Assembly: GCA_005784505.1 (NCBI GenBank)
Contig: VCAZ01000050.1
Location: forward strand, 1 to 64,000
Direction of reading: 5' to 3'
DNA length: 64,000 nt
Source of the DNA: Bagarius yarrelli
Lineage: Eukaryota > Chordata > Actinopteri > Siluriformes > Sisoridae
Below are positions 13,821 to 26,120 of the stretch, piece by piece. A model generated the notes under the pieces. That model had not been told where the DNA came from. It saw only the letters and a list, made by a program, of their open reading frames with translations, and did no database searches. Made by a program: the position numbers and the translations under genes. Position 1 is the first letter of the stretch, and each line of letters opens with the position of its first letter.

Positions 13821-14008
13821 GAGGGTGGTAGCTCAGTGTTTGAAGTGTTGGATTGCTAACCGGAAGATTGTGAGATCGATCCACTACCAAGTTACTACTT
13901 CTGGGCTTTTGAGAAAGGCCCTCAACCTTCAATTGCTCAGTTGTAGAAATAAAATAAATGTAAGTCGCTCTGGATAAAGGCGTCTGCCAAATGCTGTAAA
14001 TGTAAATG
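13821..14008 (+). mobile_element. tRNA-derived SINE
   Basis: The tRNA-like head GGTGGTAGCTCAGTG (A box) and GTGAGATCGATCC (B box region) is followed by TCTGGATAAAGGCGTCTGCC and an AAATGTAAATG tail. Confidence 0.8.
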
Positions 14009-14029
14009 TTGTAAATTTGGGGGAAGTGT

Positions 14030-14226
14030 GTGGGGAAGTGGTGGTTTATGGTTAAGGTGTTGGACTACCAATCGAAAGATTGTAGGTTCTATTCCCAGCT
14101 CCACCAAGCTACCACTGTTGGGCCCCTAAGCAAGGCTCTTAACCCCCAATTACTCAGCTGTATAAATGAGATAAATGTAAGCCACTCTAGATGAGGGCGT
14201 CTGTCAAATGCCGTAAATGTAAATGT
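14030..14226 (+). mobile_element. tRNA-derived SINE
   Basis: Tandem neighbour of the preceding SINE, same family and orientation, with GGTTCTATTCCCAGC B-box region and GGGCGTCTGTCAAATGCC tail. Two independent insertions lie within 25 bp of each other. Confidence 0.8.
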
Positions 14227-15664
14227 GGACCCCACATCCCAGAACAAACTTTCTCATTGACGGGCACTGAACTTTTACATCCATTTGCCTGTTCTTGATT
14301 CTATGGATAAGCTATATCCATACTGTTACATACAGTCTGACATTACCAAGCATAAGATCTGTGTTTCTGGTTGTGGATTTTAATTCGCCTTGCATATCCT
14401 GACCACTACATTTTTTGCCTTATCTTGTATTGTTAATATTACCGGACATTTACATTTTTTTTCTTATGAAAATTGCTTAAACTACATACATAAATATAAT
14501 TTTTCAGCAAAGTAACAGAACAAAGTACAACAAAGCAAAAGAGAAAGACACACAAATGTAATATCAAGCGAAATCAAAAAACGAAAACACAAGAAAAGAC
14601 TAAAAGCAAACAGCTTAAACCAGATTCAAGTTATGGAAAACAAAATATGGCTGCCTTTAAACCTCAGCTTCTCAAATGTAATACTTTATCCTGGCTGTAC
14701 ATAGAGTGAGCTGTAATGTCAGCCTATAATGCCTAAAACAATAGAAACAATCATAAATACCAAAGAAATATCAATGGTAGGTAAAAAATGTTTTAATGAT
14801 TAAATGATATTGTAGTGTATCATAGATGAGCTGATTGCTGATTAACCAGACTTTGTTCTTTGGAAGCAACTTAGATGTCAACTTAGACAGCAGGTGCCTA
14901 CAGAAAAATTATGTCCAATTTCAGGATAAATTTCTTGTATTCGTTTTTGCGCCAAAAAAAGAACATGTAAATAAACGAAGAAAAAGATGGATTTGAACAA
15001 TCCGTCATGTAGCTACTTTGCTAATATTTGCTAGATTATCTTTATCAGCACTTTGATCATTTTTCCTTTAAAATAATCTAGTTCTGTTTTGTACCATGTT
15101 AAAGTCAACAGCGGATCAGTGTTTCACAATGTATAAATATAGCTCCTTATGTACATTTCCTGTTTTGTCTATTTCAAACACATCTGACACAATCTAATAC
15201 CTATCCACCAACTTACAGTATCTGTGTGCTTGAAATGAAGAAATTTGCAGACATTGCAGTGCATCTGAACTCCAGGAAACACAACATATAAACACTGAAA
15301 ATACAAAAAACAGTGGTAAGAAAATATTATATACACACTAAGATCTTACTGGCACAATGTTCACCTTTTTAAGGTTATTTAAGTAAGAGTGTATGGAATG
15401 ATCTTTCACTTAAAAATCTTTAACTTAGGAATAACTGTGAACCTGATTTTTTAGGGAATTATTGTATTAATATAAGTGAATATTGAGGTGAGACGTGCCA
15501 AAGCTAAGCTTAAACCTAATATAAATGTAAACTTAGAATTATAGACTTAAAACTAAATATTTTTTTTTGTCACATAGAATCTACAGCACAGTTTTCTTCA
15601 AATATTCCATTTTAGTAAGTTGGGGTCAGAGCACATAATCGGCTATAATATAGCGCCCCCTGGA

Positions 15665-15790
15665 GCTGAAAGGGTTAAGGGTCTTGCTCAAGGACCCAAC
15701 AGTGGCAGACTTGCAGTGGTGGGGCTTGAACCCCGGTCTTTCTGGTCTTCCAACCAACAACGCAACACCTTAACAATCTAAGCCACCACT
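15665..15790 (-). mobile_element. tRNA-derived SINE, 5' part
   Basis: GGGGCTTGAACCCCGGTCTT is the reversed B box; the end TAAGCCACCACT corresponds to the head. The 3' tail is missing. Confidence 0.7.
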
Positions 15791-17108
15791 ATATTGAGCT
15801 GCTTCCATATCGTGACTGGATAAATCCATGGATGAGTAGGAATACAGGCATGTTTTATTATAGTGTTTAGTAAGAGTACCGTAAGTGTATGTAAGAACAA
15901 TTTGTGTGACTTTTATACTGTAGGATATAAAAGTATATCGTATGTAAGTGGTAGAGTTTGTGTAGGTGTACAGGGCTTTATTATTGCCTCTGTACAGCTC
16001 CTGGCACAGACTTGAAACTTTAATAAAGGACATTTGAGCCGACAAAAAAACTGAACTGAAGATTTTAGTTGAAATATATGGTTGTATTAGAGGATGAATA
16101 CCAGCTTCACTGAGGAATCGAGTAACCAGCTGTAACAAGTAACCACTGGACAGGCACCCAAAGGGGCTTGATACGCACCCAGGGCTGCCACCTACACCTT
16201 TAAGGCGGATAGATATAGCCCTGTTGTGGGAAGTTCACTATAATATTATACAAATATACATGCTTCAGACTACATATAAAAATGCTCCCAGAGCATTTTA
16301 ACGATGTGAAAAAAAGGTAATCTTACTGAAATGTAGCAGTTATGATGTTTACAAAAAGGTTTCTTCTTAGCACTGCGGATAAAAGGAAAACACTTTGACA
16401 AGAAAAAGAATACATTACATGCCTTAGTAGCTATGTCACAGTAAGTAGGCGTAACAACACAACACTGTTTCTCTCACTTCTTTTGAAACAAAATTATGTC
16501 AGCACACTATGTGCTCTCATGAATCTTTAAACACAATTACCTCTTAGGATGAGTAAGTATTATTCTGAGACTGCAATAAAGGATGGTACACTCAGCCTTG
16601 AGTTGTTTAGTTTAGCCTTAAACACATAGTTGGCTCTTTAAACTTGGCTCCTGCAGTTCTGTGCTAACAGACTTCTGTTTAAAAGAAGACCATTTGAGCA
16701 GATTTATGGGTAAGATATCACAATCAAAGGGTGAAAATACGTCTGACCACAAAGAGTCAAAGAGTTTTAAAAGCAGGTGAGGTCATGATCTGCCTTCGCA
16801 CAAAAACAGGAAGAGACTGACGTTATCATTTTTATATTGCGAATGTATAAAATAAATAAACTAATAAAACAGATTTAAAAGAAACTTGTTAAGCTGAATC
16901 GATAGAGAGATAAAAGTAAATCAATCAGGATAAGTGTGTCTGCCAAATGCAAGAAATACCATTAAAATGTACGTCTGGATGCCAACATTTTAAAGCTGTA
17001 ACTTAAATTACTTTAATATAGGTTTGCTGTTCATATTATTATCCCTGTAAAAAGCTTACATTTTTATATAAAACATTAATATATTTTATGTAAAACAATA
17101 ATAAATAT

Positions 17109-17460
17109 GCAGCGCGGTGGCTTAGTGGTAAGCACTGTTGCGTCACAGCAAGAAGGTCCTGGGTTCGATTTCCCTGCAGAGGTCTTGCTTTGTGGAGTTT
17201 GCATGTTCTCCCCTTCCTTTTGTGGGTTTACTCCGAGTTCTCCGGTTTTCTTCCCACAGTCCAAAAACATGTATGTTAGATTAATTGGTGATTCTAAATT
17301 GCCCTTAGGAGTGAGTGTGAGTGTGTGTGGCTCTGTGATGGACTGGTGACCTGTCCAGGGTGTCCCCCTTCTGCCTTTCGCCCTTTCAGACACGGCTGGT
17401 ATAGACTCCAGCAAATCCCTGTGACCCCGAATTAGGGAATAAGCAGCTATAGAAGATGAA

Positions 17461-17503
<43 letters not shown>

Positions 17504-17512
17504 AGAGATAAT
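17109..17512 (+). mobile_element. Full-length tRNA-derived SINE with (AAAT)n tail
   Basis: Head GCGCGGTGGCTTAGTGGTAA holds a good A box; GGGTTCGATTTCC is a good B box 30 bp on. The body has GTTTGCATGTTCTCC, TCCCACAGTCCAAAAACATG and GGGTGTCCCCCTTCTGCC. It ends in about 12 ATAA units (17458-17504). One of the more intact copies in the window. Confidence 0.8.
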
Positions 17513-18179
17513 AAATATACCATATACTTATTGTAACATGAATATAATGAAAATAAAATCTTATTTCTCTCCTACATGAAGACAATAGCGCCACCTGTGG
17601 GTAGTAGATTTAAGATTCCAAAAAAGAAAATCGCTATATACAGCATTATGTTCGAAAATATAAAAATGCTCACAAACAATACCTACATTTTATAAATGTT
17701 ATTAAATTTAGTTACGTAATGGTAACATTTTCTTTTTAGTTGTCTTGCAAACCATTTCTTTAATATTTTTTTAAATATTGTATGTTCCGATGCGTTTCCG
17801 GTGCCTTTGAAACCCGAAATTGTGGAACTGATAATACAAAAAAAGGGAAAAAAAAAAAAGGATATATGTTTTGTTTAAAAACGATTTTAATAAATATTTC
17901 AATTTTCTATGTTGTGAATGTTGCTACTTATGAGTAATACTAGCTAAAGATAAAACATTTTAGCGACTTTATTACCTATAGAATCCTACCGCTCTTATAT
18001 TTTTTACAGATTTTATAGATATTATAGAACAATTTCGAAATATCACAGAAATACAAATAAATAAATAAAAATAAATAAATAAATAAATACTGTACATTTT
18101 TTAAATATATTTTTGCAGTTTTGCTCCTGTCCTGCAGGTGGCAACAAAGACGAGTTTGGGGGGGTTTTTTCGTTAGTGA

Positions 18180-18370
18180 TGCAGAAATTTGAAAATGGCG
18201 ACGAAACCGTCAAAATGTTCAGCTGTTTTACGTCGGGTTTTGTTCAATATTTATATTATGCTGATTCGATATTAAATGTCTAACGTCTACATATTTATTT
18301 AGAAATATCTATTTTTAGTTGTTTATTTTCCCTCTGAAGTAAGTGAACTGGTCCAGCTGTTGTGTTGAAG
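18180..18370 (+). promoter_or_regulatory. polk: Probable polk promoter/5' UTR region
   Basis: This 190-bp stretch directly precedes the polk ATG and is less AT-rich than the DNA to its left. AAAATGGCGAC at 18192-18202 resembles a YY1 site of the kind found near start sites of TATA-less housekeeping genes. CTGAAGTAAG near 18335 could also be a 5' UTR splice donor. The transcription start cannot be placed from sequence alone. Confidence 0.4.
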
Positions 18371-18667
18371 ATGGAGCCCGGGGACAGCAAAGAACAGGAC
18401 AGCATCCTGTCCAGTGTGGCCCTTAATGATAACAAGGCAGGAATGCAAGGTCTCGACAAGAACAAAATCAACAAGATTATTCTCGAAACCTCTAAGGTTA
18501 GAAGATTTGTGCTTTTTACTCTGTAATGTATGATATATGTATGATTCATGGTGGTCAGCCAGTATTTAGACTGCACAGCTGGACACCACATTTAGTACAG
18601 AAGCCTATCTTTTATGTTAAATCTATGCACTTATATTCAGTGCTCACTTTTACAGGTTAGGTTCATT

Positions 18668-18700
<33 letters not shown>

Positions 18701-21700
18701 GGATTCTGTGACGTGTGTAACCAGTTGCAGCAGTGTTTTCTGGTTTCTCATCTGCTGTCTTAGTGTATAGACTTTAACCTAATCATAGTAAGTTAGACAC
18801 CTGCCCATCACATCTATAAAATCCTGTTTTAGAGTTAATCCCAGTTTAACTTTTATAATAATCTTTACACTGTAAAGCCTTTTACACTTGATTGTATTAT
18901 TTAGATTAGGCAGTAAGTGTGCAGTGAAGTTAGGGTGGGTACCACAGTTAAGTTAAATTGTTGGACTGCTAATTGGAAGATCAGGGTTTGGTTCCCAGCA
19001 CCACCATGTTGCCACCACTGGGCCCCTAAGCAAGGCCCTTAACTCTCAATTGCTCAGTTGTAAAGATAGATAAGGGTGTCTGTCAAATGATGGATATGTA
19101 AATGTAAAGGTCAAGGCTATTTGCAGGACACTTCAGTTCCTCCATATCAACCATAATCTACCAAGTCTTGATGGGATTGATGCACTTTGTGCACAGGGGC
19201 GATGTCATGCTAAGCATTGTTGTGCTGCCTAAGTTCCAGTACAGGAAATGTATTAGCTTAACAGATGTAAATACAGTGTAGTTTTCCGGAGAGCGAATCT
19301 ACTTTTTAGTGATATAATTTTGTATCTGCTTGGCAGGGATCCAGATTCTATGAGAATGAACTGAAAAAGGAGCGTCAGGTGAACCAGCGCATTGAGAAGA
19401 TGATGCGGTATAAAGCTAAGGTCACCGAACAGCAGATACAGAAAGCACAAGCAGAGGTAACGTTTTTATTTTATTCTAAATTTGAGACTAGTTCAACATC
19501 TTTATTAATTTATTCATTCATTCATTTGAAGTCGTCCTGGTGGGCTGTAGCCTAGTCCAGGAATACAAACAACACACACACAATCACACACACACACACA
19601 CACAACTAGAATTTATTTATCTAGAAGGACCCCATGGCCGCATTTACACTGCATGTATGTGGCACGGATGGGATATGACAGACGACCGTGTAAGCAGGAA
19701 AAAAAACACATGGATTCTGATATATTTTTTAGATCTAATTCGTATGTGCAAATAAATCAGATATAAATCAGACACAGATCTGATTTTCACCTGTCAGTGT
19801 GAGTCGAACGTTACTGAATGACGCCAACTCAGGTGGACACCGACAGCGATATGTATACACTGTGTATTTTGATATTTATTAATTTTGTTCAGTTTAAGTG
19901 TGTTTTTCCTGTAAAACAATACAAAAATTACTGATAACTTAAGCGATCAATGCTACATTCGGCTAGGCTGCAACAAGGGCACTGCCCCTTTAAATATGAT
20001 CTAAAAAGCAAAATACGGAATAATAATTTCGTCTTCATCCATTGTGTCTATGGATTATTGCTTTGTTTTTATTTTATTTTCTGGTCAGAACGTTTACTAA
20101 GATCTGCAGTGTAAATGCAGTTAATGGGAACATGGGAAGAAGATGAATCAGTGGCTTGCTCAGTGGCTGGGTGGCTGTGCTGGCTGCCCTCTTTCACTGC
20201 ATTATTTTCCCTGTCTTGTAGGTGGACAGTCTGACTGCTGATCTGGAAAGGAGGCGTGTGCTGGAGAGAGTGATCGTGCATGTGGATATGGATGCATTCT
20301 ATGCTGCTGTGGAAATGAGAGACTGTCCAGAACTGAAGGAGAAACCCATGGCTGTGGGATCCATGAGCATGCTGGTAAGAATCATTGTCTATTAGTGCAG
20401 GTTTTTCTTCCAAGTAAGCACAGACTTTTCCTCGTTATATAATTAATAAGCCGGTCATAACACTGTGCTTTATTTACATCAATTATTCACTTGTGGATTT
20501 TGACTTAAGACCAGGGGTACTGGTAATGGGTGGGAAGTTAGGACGATTCTAAGGGCCCATGCACTTTGGGGGCTCCCAGAGATCTGTTTGATTTGTGGTA
20601 ACAGTGTGTAATGGGTGTGGTAGAAGAGCCAACTGCATATTCCTTTACAGGCACCAAAATTGTGGTGGTGCCCCTGCCCAAGATCTACACTTTATAGACA
20701 AATTGAACATCATATTTGATTTTTTTTTATCTTCCTGTTTCAGATATAGACTTTTTCTCTTTCCTAATATAACCTTCGCACCACTAGAAAAACTTTTCAT
20801 TAGATTTTAGCGTGTGTATTAGTATAAATAAATAACTGTTAGTTAGTAACTATAGGGTGTCGCTAGCTAGTCCAGTTTATCTCAGAGGTGTTCAGTTTAG
20901 TTAAGGTTATTGCTCTGTGCTGTACAGTAAAGTTCCTCTATACCAAGCAGTACACACCATGTCATTATGGAGCTCAGGGCTTTCGGCATGCTAGAACAAT
21001 GTTTTTGGGCCCCTTAATGTACATTATATAAAAACATCTCCAACTTTGTTTGGGAAAGACACACTTGCTGTATATACAGTGGATATTAATGCTAGAAAGT
21101 TTGTGAAGATTTAGCCATGTAAAACGTGTCTACTCAACTTTTAACGGTTGTATATCTGCTGTTGTGGGGTGAATATGACTAGTTTAAAACTTTGACATCA
21201 GACACATCAAAACAACATTTTAAACATTTTCAGTCCACTTCAAACTACCATGCCAGGAGGTACGGTGTTCGTGCTGCCATGCCAGGATTCATTGCTAAGA
21301 AGCTCTGTCCAGACCTGGTCATTGTTCCTCCCAACTTCGACAAATACAGAGCAGTGAGTGAACAGGTAATAGACGCTTGACTCAATTAGCATGATATGTT
21401 TGAGGAAGGTGTGTACTGTTTGTCCTACACCATGTGGAGTTAATTATATGTCTGTGCTTTATTTCGTAGGTGCGTGAGGTATTCGCAGACTATGATCCCA
21501 ACTTTTTGCCCATGAGTTTAGATGAAGCTTATTTGGATATTACTGAGCATTTAAAGCAGAGGCAGCACTGGCCTGATTCTAGAAGAACATATCAAATCTG
21601 TGAAATGAAAATCACAGGAGGTTGTGTAACTAAATCTTATTATTACATAGTAATTACTTAATTATTACTCTATTTTAATTACAAACTAATCAAATGCATT

Positions 21701-24700
21701 CTGACTTTATTTATTATGGCAATAAAAGAACTCTACGAATGCGAAACCGGTGTTAGAGAAGAGACAGATACCCTGTCCCCTGTGCTGTTTGAGGACAGCC
21801 CAAGTTCCTCCCCTGTTCTGCCAAGGGCTGAAGAGAAGGTGGAGGTATTTGGGACGAGTCCTGAAGAGGCTGTGAGGGAGATGCGCTTTCGTATCGAGCA
21901 GAAAACATCGCTGACTGCAAGTGCTGGTAAAAACCCCTACTGCATTTTAATTATTCTAGCTGACGTAACAGTCCTGATGGACGGTGTTTTAATGTTTTAA
22001 CAGGTATCGCACCAAATATGATGCTCGCAAAAGTGTGCAGTGACAAAAACAAGCCAAACGGTCAATACCGAATTCTCCCAGAGAGAAAGGCAGTGATGGA
22101 CTTCATCCAAGAGCTGCCTGTTCGAAAGGTTTTTTGCTCGCCAATGTTTACAGAAAGTTAAATAAAGCCTGCATGGTAATTATAAAAATGCGAAACGTAT
22201 TTAATGTGTCGCAGGTCTCTGGAATCGGAAAAGTGACTGAGAAGATGCTAGCTGCGTTAGGTATCATCAGTTGTTCTCAGCTCAGCCAGCAGATGGCGAT
22301 GCTTTCATTGCTGTTCTCTGATACGACCTGGCACCATTTTCTTCAGATCTCACTCGGACTCGGCTCCACTCGCATAGAAAGGTGATTTGCGCTGACTTAT
22401 ATGATCTGTCTGAACTGCAGAAAGGCTTTTATTTCTAAAGTAATTGAACTCTTCTAGGTTTAATACTTTGTTTTAGTCATTTAAAATTTGGTATATACTT
22501 TTTACTTATCCAGAGCAACTTACATTTATCTCTTTTATGAAAGTGAGCAATGGGCGGTTAGGGGCCTTGCTCAGGGGTCCAGCAGTGGCAACTTGGTGGT
22601 GATGGAAATTAAACCCCGATCTTCCAATTAGCAGTCCCTTAACCTGCGCTACCACTTCCCACACTTCTTGATAACTTTTTCTTAAAAGTCAATAAGTAGG
22701 AATTATGGTCCAGATGTTCTAATAGATTTTACAAGGCTGGGCTATGGAATGGATCTGGGCTAGCTAGTGCTCTTTAAACAAATATTTATACATTTGCACC
22801 TAATTATGGTCCCATATATTTGTATTCATGTATATACACATTTTTTTACTTGTGCATTTAAATACACACGTATTATTAAGCATAATACTCTGCTGATGTA
22901 AGCCCTCTTTGGCAAGATTTGCCAAAAGTTTTGTCACAATGTTTGTCCCTGTTTTCACAGAGACACAGAGAGAAAAAGCATGAGCACAGAAAGGTAACAC
23001 TCTTTTTTTTACACCAGTTTTGACAGCGTCTTACATTTAATCTGCACTAAAGATCTATAAGGGAAATATCAAGAACCCCGAATGAACCATGGCACTCTTT
23101 ATGGCAGGACATTTGCAGAGATGAGCGATGTATACGAGCAGTATTCACTATGCAAGGAGCTCTGTCAGGACTTGGCGAAGGATCTGCAGAGGGAGAGCCT
23201 GAAGGTACACAGCTTTCCATTAATTAGTTCTGTTGTGCTGGTTAGATGCAGCAGTGCACTTAATAAACTCTTTATACACAGGGTAACTTGTGCACTTAAT
23301 ACACTCTTTATACACAGGGTAAAACTATTACTTTAAAACTGAAGAATGTCAACTTCGAGGTGAAGACCAGAGCATTCACGCTGCAGTGTGCTGTGTGCAG
23401 CGAAGAGGAGATTTTCGCCGCTGCTAAAGACCTTCTGAAAGCTGAGATTGATACCGTCAGCCCTTTACCCCTGAGGCTGAGATTGATGGGTACACAGTGT
23501 GCTTGTTTTTTTATGTCTTTGGTGTCTCTTCAGTTATTACTCTGTTGATGTTTGAAAGAAAAACCTCACTTGAGTTTTACGTCTTGGTCTCATTATGTAA
23601 CGAGTTGAGAGATTTTCTTCATTAACGCATCATCTTAATTAAAAGATGAGAAGGTTGCCCAACTACTTTGATGACAGATTCCAGTTTGTCAGTAATTGCA
23701 AGTGATTATTGTCAATAACCCGATTATCAGCAAAAGAAAAGGTTTAATAGCACAGTTTGTGTCTGAGCAAGTTGCTCCCCGAGTGAAATGCAGTTACAGC
23801 AGTGAACAACTGTTCAGTCAGCATTTTAGACTTTAATAGCAGTGCTGATCGTCTTACTAAAGAGATATTTCAATGTCAGAGCAACACAACGGTTTGGCTT
23901 TTTGGTGTGTAATCATTTTTACCATTTCTCTAAAGAAATGTAACACAATATGTGTTGTATTTCTAAAACCACCCACTGGAACTAAACAGTGAATAAATAG
24001 CTTTTAAACTTGGAAATTTAATTAAAAAAAAACTTCTGTTATTATTATGTCAATAAAAAGATCAACTAAAAATGGAATCAATTAAAGGATTGATTTTCCT
24101 TGTAAACAGCAAAGATTGTTGCTGTTATTATTTGTAATTTTTTTTCAATTCCTTGTTTTCTCTCTTTTTATAAGGTGTTCGGATCTCAAGCTTCATCAGC
24201 GCTGATGATAAACAGCCCCAGCAGAAAAGCATTATGGGGTTTCTGAAAATATCCTCAGACGGCAGCAGTTCAGCTCAGCCATCCAAATCAGAAATGGACA
24301 GTATGTTGGGGTTTAGTGTCGGTTCAACAAAGGAACAGTGTATTGACACCAAAAATCCATTCAGTAAGTGGCAGACAGGAACTGGCTGCACAACTGAACC
24401 TCGGCAACAGACATTCTTCCAAAAGGCCCATGCGAAAAGACTTCGAAAGCAGTCCGAACAAGAAGAAACATCTGGACCAAACCTAGAAAAAATATTGGAA
24501 AGTTTTCCTAGAGACTCACCAAACAACTGTGCCGAAGAAACTCAGACGCTTGCACGGACGAGTCATCCACCTACAGATGAAGCCGATTCGAGTTTGTCTA
24601 TAACAAACACAGAATCAAAAGCCCGGTCTGCAAATACGATGCAGCATTTTACATGTCCTGTGTGTTTTAATCAAATAGAAACAGAAAACCTTACATTATT

Positions 24701-25586
24701 TAACCGACATATAGACAAGTGCCTGAGCGGTGAACCGGACAGTAAGAGCATGAATGACAGTCAGCACGTGTTTGAGGTAGAAAAAAATCTGGGCACGCAA
24801 AACAAAGCAAAAAAAGATGATCATAAAAACCCAGATTTAAACGCAGTAGGCATGAAACTTAAACTAGACAAGGAAGCATCTTTTCCCAGCTCTTTTAGAC
24901 CAAATTACAAAAGCAGCGCACATTCTGATTGTAAAACACCATTTTTTAAACATTATAAAAGTACAACTGAAAAGCCATTTCACTTACCTGATAAAGCCAT
25001 GAGTTATTCAGGATCTGGATCTTTCCACCAGACAACTAATACTGTAAATCTTAATGAGCAGCCGGACGCAAATTTTTCCACTTTAATATGTCCAGTGTGC
25101 AATCAGACCCAGGATACCGATGACCTCATCCTTTTCAACCATCATGTGGACATGTGTCTTAACCAGGAAGTGCTTTTGGAGATTAGAAGAACTGTTCCTC
25201 CAATGGCTCAGACAGAATCCAAAGCTGAAGGTCAGTGTCTTCGATAAATACTGAGGAATATCATGTCAGTTTAGTCTTGGGATGTTTTAGGCCCAGTGAA
25301 ACAGGATGTTATTCAATTCTGGTGGTTAAATATGTTGGTTATTTTCCAGATCATGGGAAATGTTCTGCTGCGAAAGGAAAGAGCAAAAGGTCAGATCCTT
25401 TACCATGTACTAATCACTATAAAACTATTTTTTTCTTGTTTACATTACTGATGTGTATGTGTTCATGCACCTTTTAAACGCAGACGGGGGTCATCACCGC
25501 CTCCTCCGCCAAAGAAAACCAAAGCCATCAGAACAAGACACACTATTGATCAGTTCTTCAAAGGAAACTGCAGTCAGAATTTGTAA
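18371..25586 (+). CDS. polk: DNA polymerase kappa (Y-family translesion polymerase), 14 coding exons
   Basis: Nuclear Y-family polymerase that bypasses bulky minor-groove lesions and extends mismatched primers. Coding exons: 18371-18496, 19337-19456, 20222-20374, 21234-21365, 21470-21620, 21729-21926, 22004-22128, 22215-22381, 22961-22993, 23108-23204, 23318-23489, 24175-25230, 25350-25389, 25484-25586; total 713 aa, frame kept throughout (human about 870 aa). Visible features: the kappa-type N-clasp with LNDNKAGM near residue 18; motif DMDAFYAAVE with catalytic D104 and steric-gate Y109; SLDEAY with D195/E196; the YHARRYGVRAAMPGF finger block; little-finger block in exons 10-11. Two UBZ4 zinc fingers are in exon 12 (C475, C478, H493, C497 and C620, C623, H638, C642). 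A basic stretch and PIP-like IDQFF lie near the C-terminus. The tail between and around the UBZs is shorter than in mammals. The start is the first ATG giving the conserved kappa N-terminus. Exons 9 (33 nt) and 13 (40 nt) are very small. Confidence 0.96.
18674..18700 (+). repeat. (GT)n microsatellite in polk intron 1
   Basis: About 13 GT units. Confidence 0.9.
18935..19108 (+). mobile_element. tRNA-derived SINE in polk intron 1
   Basis: Head GTGGGTACCACAGTTAAG, B-box region GGGTTTGGTTCCC, block CCCCTAAGCAAGGCCCTTAA, tail GGGTGTCTGTCAAATGATGG. Diverged copy, sense to polk. Confidence 0.7.
19571..19604 (+). repeat. (CA)n microsatellite in polk intron 2
   Basis: Interrupted CA repeat of about 15 units. 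Confidence 0.9.
19636..20128 (+). mobile_element. Non-autonomous DNA transposon in polk intron 2
   Basis: The ends are inverted: GCATTTACACTGCA on the left (from about 19640) and TGCAGTGTAAATGC on the right (20105-20118). The body (GATCAATGCTACATTCGGC, AACTCAGGTGGACACCGA) matches, in reverse, the 33948-34560 element in ankdd1b. No transposase frame. Superfamily not resolved; hAT-like is a guess. Confidence 0.65.
22502..22660 (-). mobile_element. tRNA-derived SINE in polk intron 8
   Basis: Reverse copy: ATCCAGAGCAACTTACATTT tail region, GGGGCCTTGCTCAGGGGTCC body, TTAAACCCCGATCTTCCAAT B-box side, ending CGCTACCACTTCCC. Antisense to polk, 300 bp before its 33-nt exon 9. Confidence 0.8.
23254..23325 (+). 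repeat. Tandem duplication of the polk exon 11 acceptor
   Basis: Two adjacent 36-bp units (23254-23289 and 23290-23325) match at all but one of their first 32 positions. Each ends with the same TTTATACACAG acceptor followed by GGTAA. Frame and homology (GKTITLKLKN) require the second AG, with the exon starting at 23318. Using the first would insert five codons and then TAA at 23297-23299. Confidence 0.9.
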
Positions 25587-25791
25587 ACCTCCACCGACTG
25601 CCGGCTACTCTTTACATAAAGTGATGTGACTGCCAAAAGAAGTGATGAAATATCACATTAGAAATGATCCCCTCATTAATCCAGATGTGTTCTGTTCTGG
25701 ATTGTAAAATCAATGAAAAAAATATGAATCTTTCATAAATCTGATTGTGTTTGTAATCCAGTTGTGTTCTGTGCTATCAGAAGAACGATTA

Positions 25792-25996
25792 ATTAAACAC
25801 ACACAAAGCACTTTATCTTATAAGGAAAGCTAGGATTTCCATTAAGTAAAGCCATAAACAAGCATTCACTGTTATTTTATAGGTTAAAGAAACCAATTCC
25901 TGCATCGAGGAAAATGAAGTGTTATAGCATATTTAATATTTTACTTGTATTTGTATTTAAATGTATTTATTGTATAGATCATGTGAACAAATTAAA
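25792..25996 (+). terminator. polk: polk 3' UTR candidate poly(A) signals
   Basis: No canonical AATAAA was seen soon after the polk stop at 25586. ATTAAA variants occur at 25792-25797 and 25991-25996. The second lies just before a pyrimidine-rich minisatellite and is the better placed end. Confidence 0.4.
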
Positions 25997-26120
25997 CTGT
26001 TATGTTTAAAAACAACACTTGCATATATTTTTATTTAACCCTTTATTTCTTTTTTTCTCCTTAATCCTGTCTTTTTCTCCCTTAATCCTTTACTTCCTTA
26101 ATTCTTTATTTTCTGTTTCT

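Larger units (their letters stand above)
3111..18180. other. Upstream intergenic DNA outside the listed repeats, no gene seen
   Basis: Outside the repeats listed separately, this AT-rich stretch shows only short open frames of random composition (all under about 180 codons, and the longest run through (AC)n repeats). No exon of a known neighbour was recognised. A further (AC)n tract lies at 4034-4062 and a pentanucleotide ATAAT run at 9008-9031. Confidence 0.6.

Noticed and set aside
13823..13880. Possible tRNA gene at a SINE head
   Set aside because: A and B boxes are present, but no cloverleaf can be formed and the sequence continues into the shared SINE body.
15770..16138. 122-codon minus-strand open frame
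   Set aside because: Partly within a SINE; no domain, no homologue recognised.
17076..17594. 172-codon minus-strand open frame
   Set aside because: It lies on the reverse of a SINE and its ATAA tail, giving a poly Leu-Phe-Ile-Tyr stretch; not a gene.
20069..20413. 114-codon minus-strand open frame rich in His
   Set aside because: Antisense shadow of polk exon 3.
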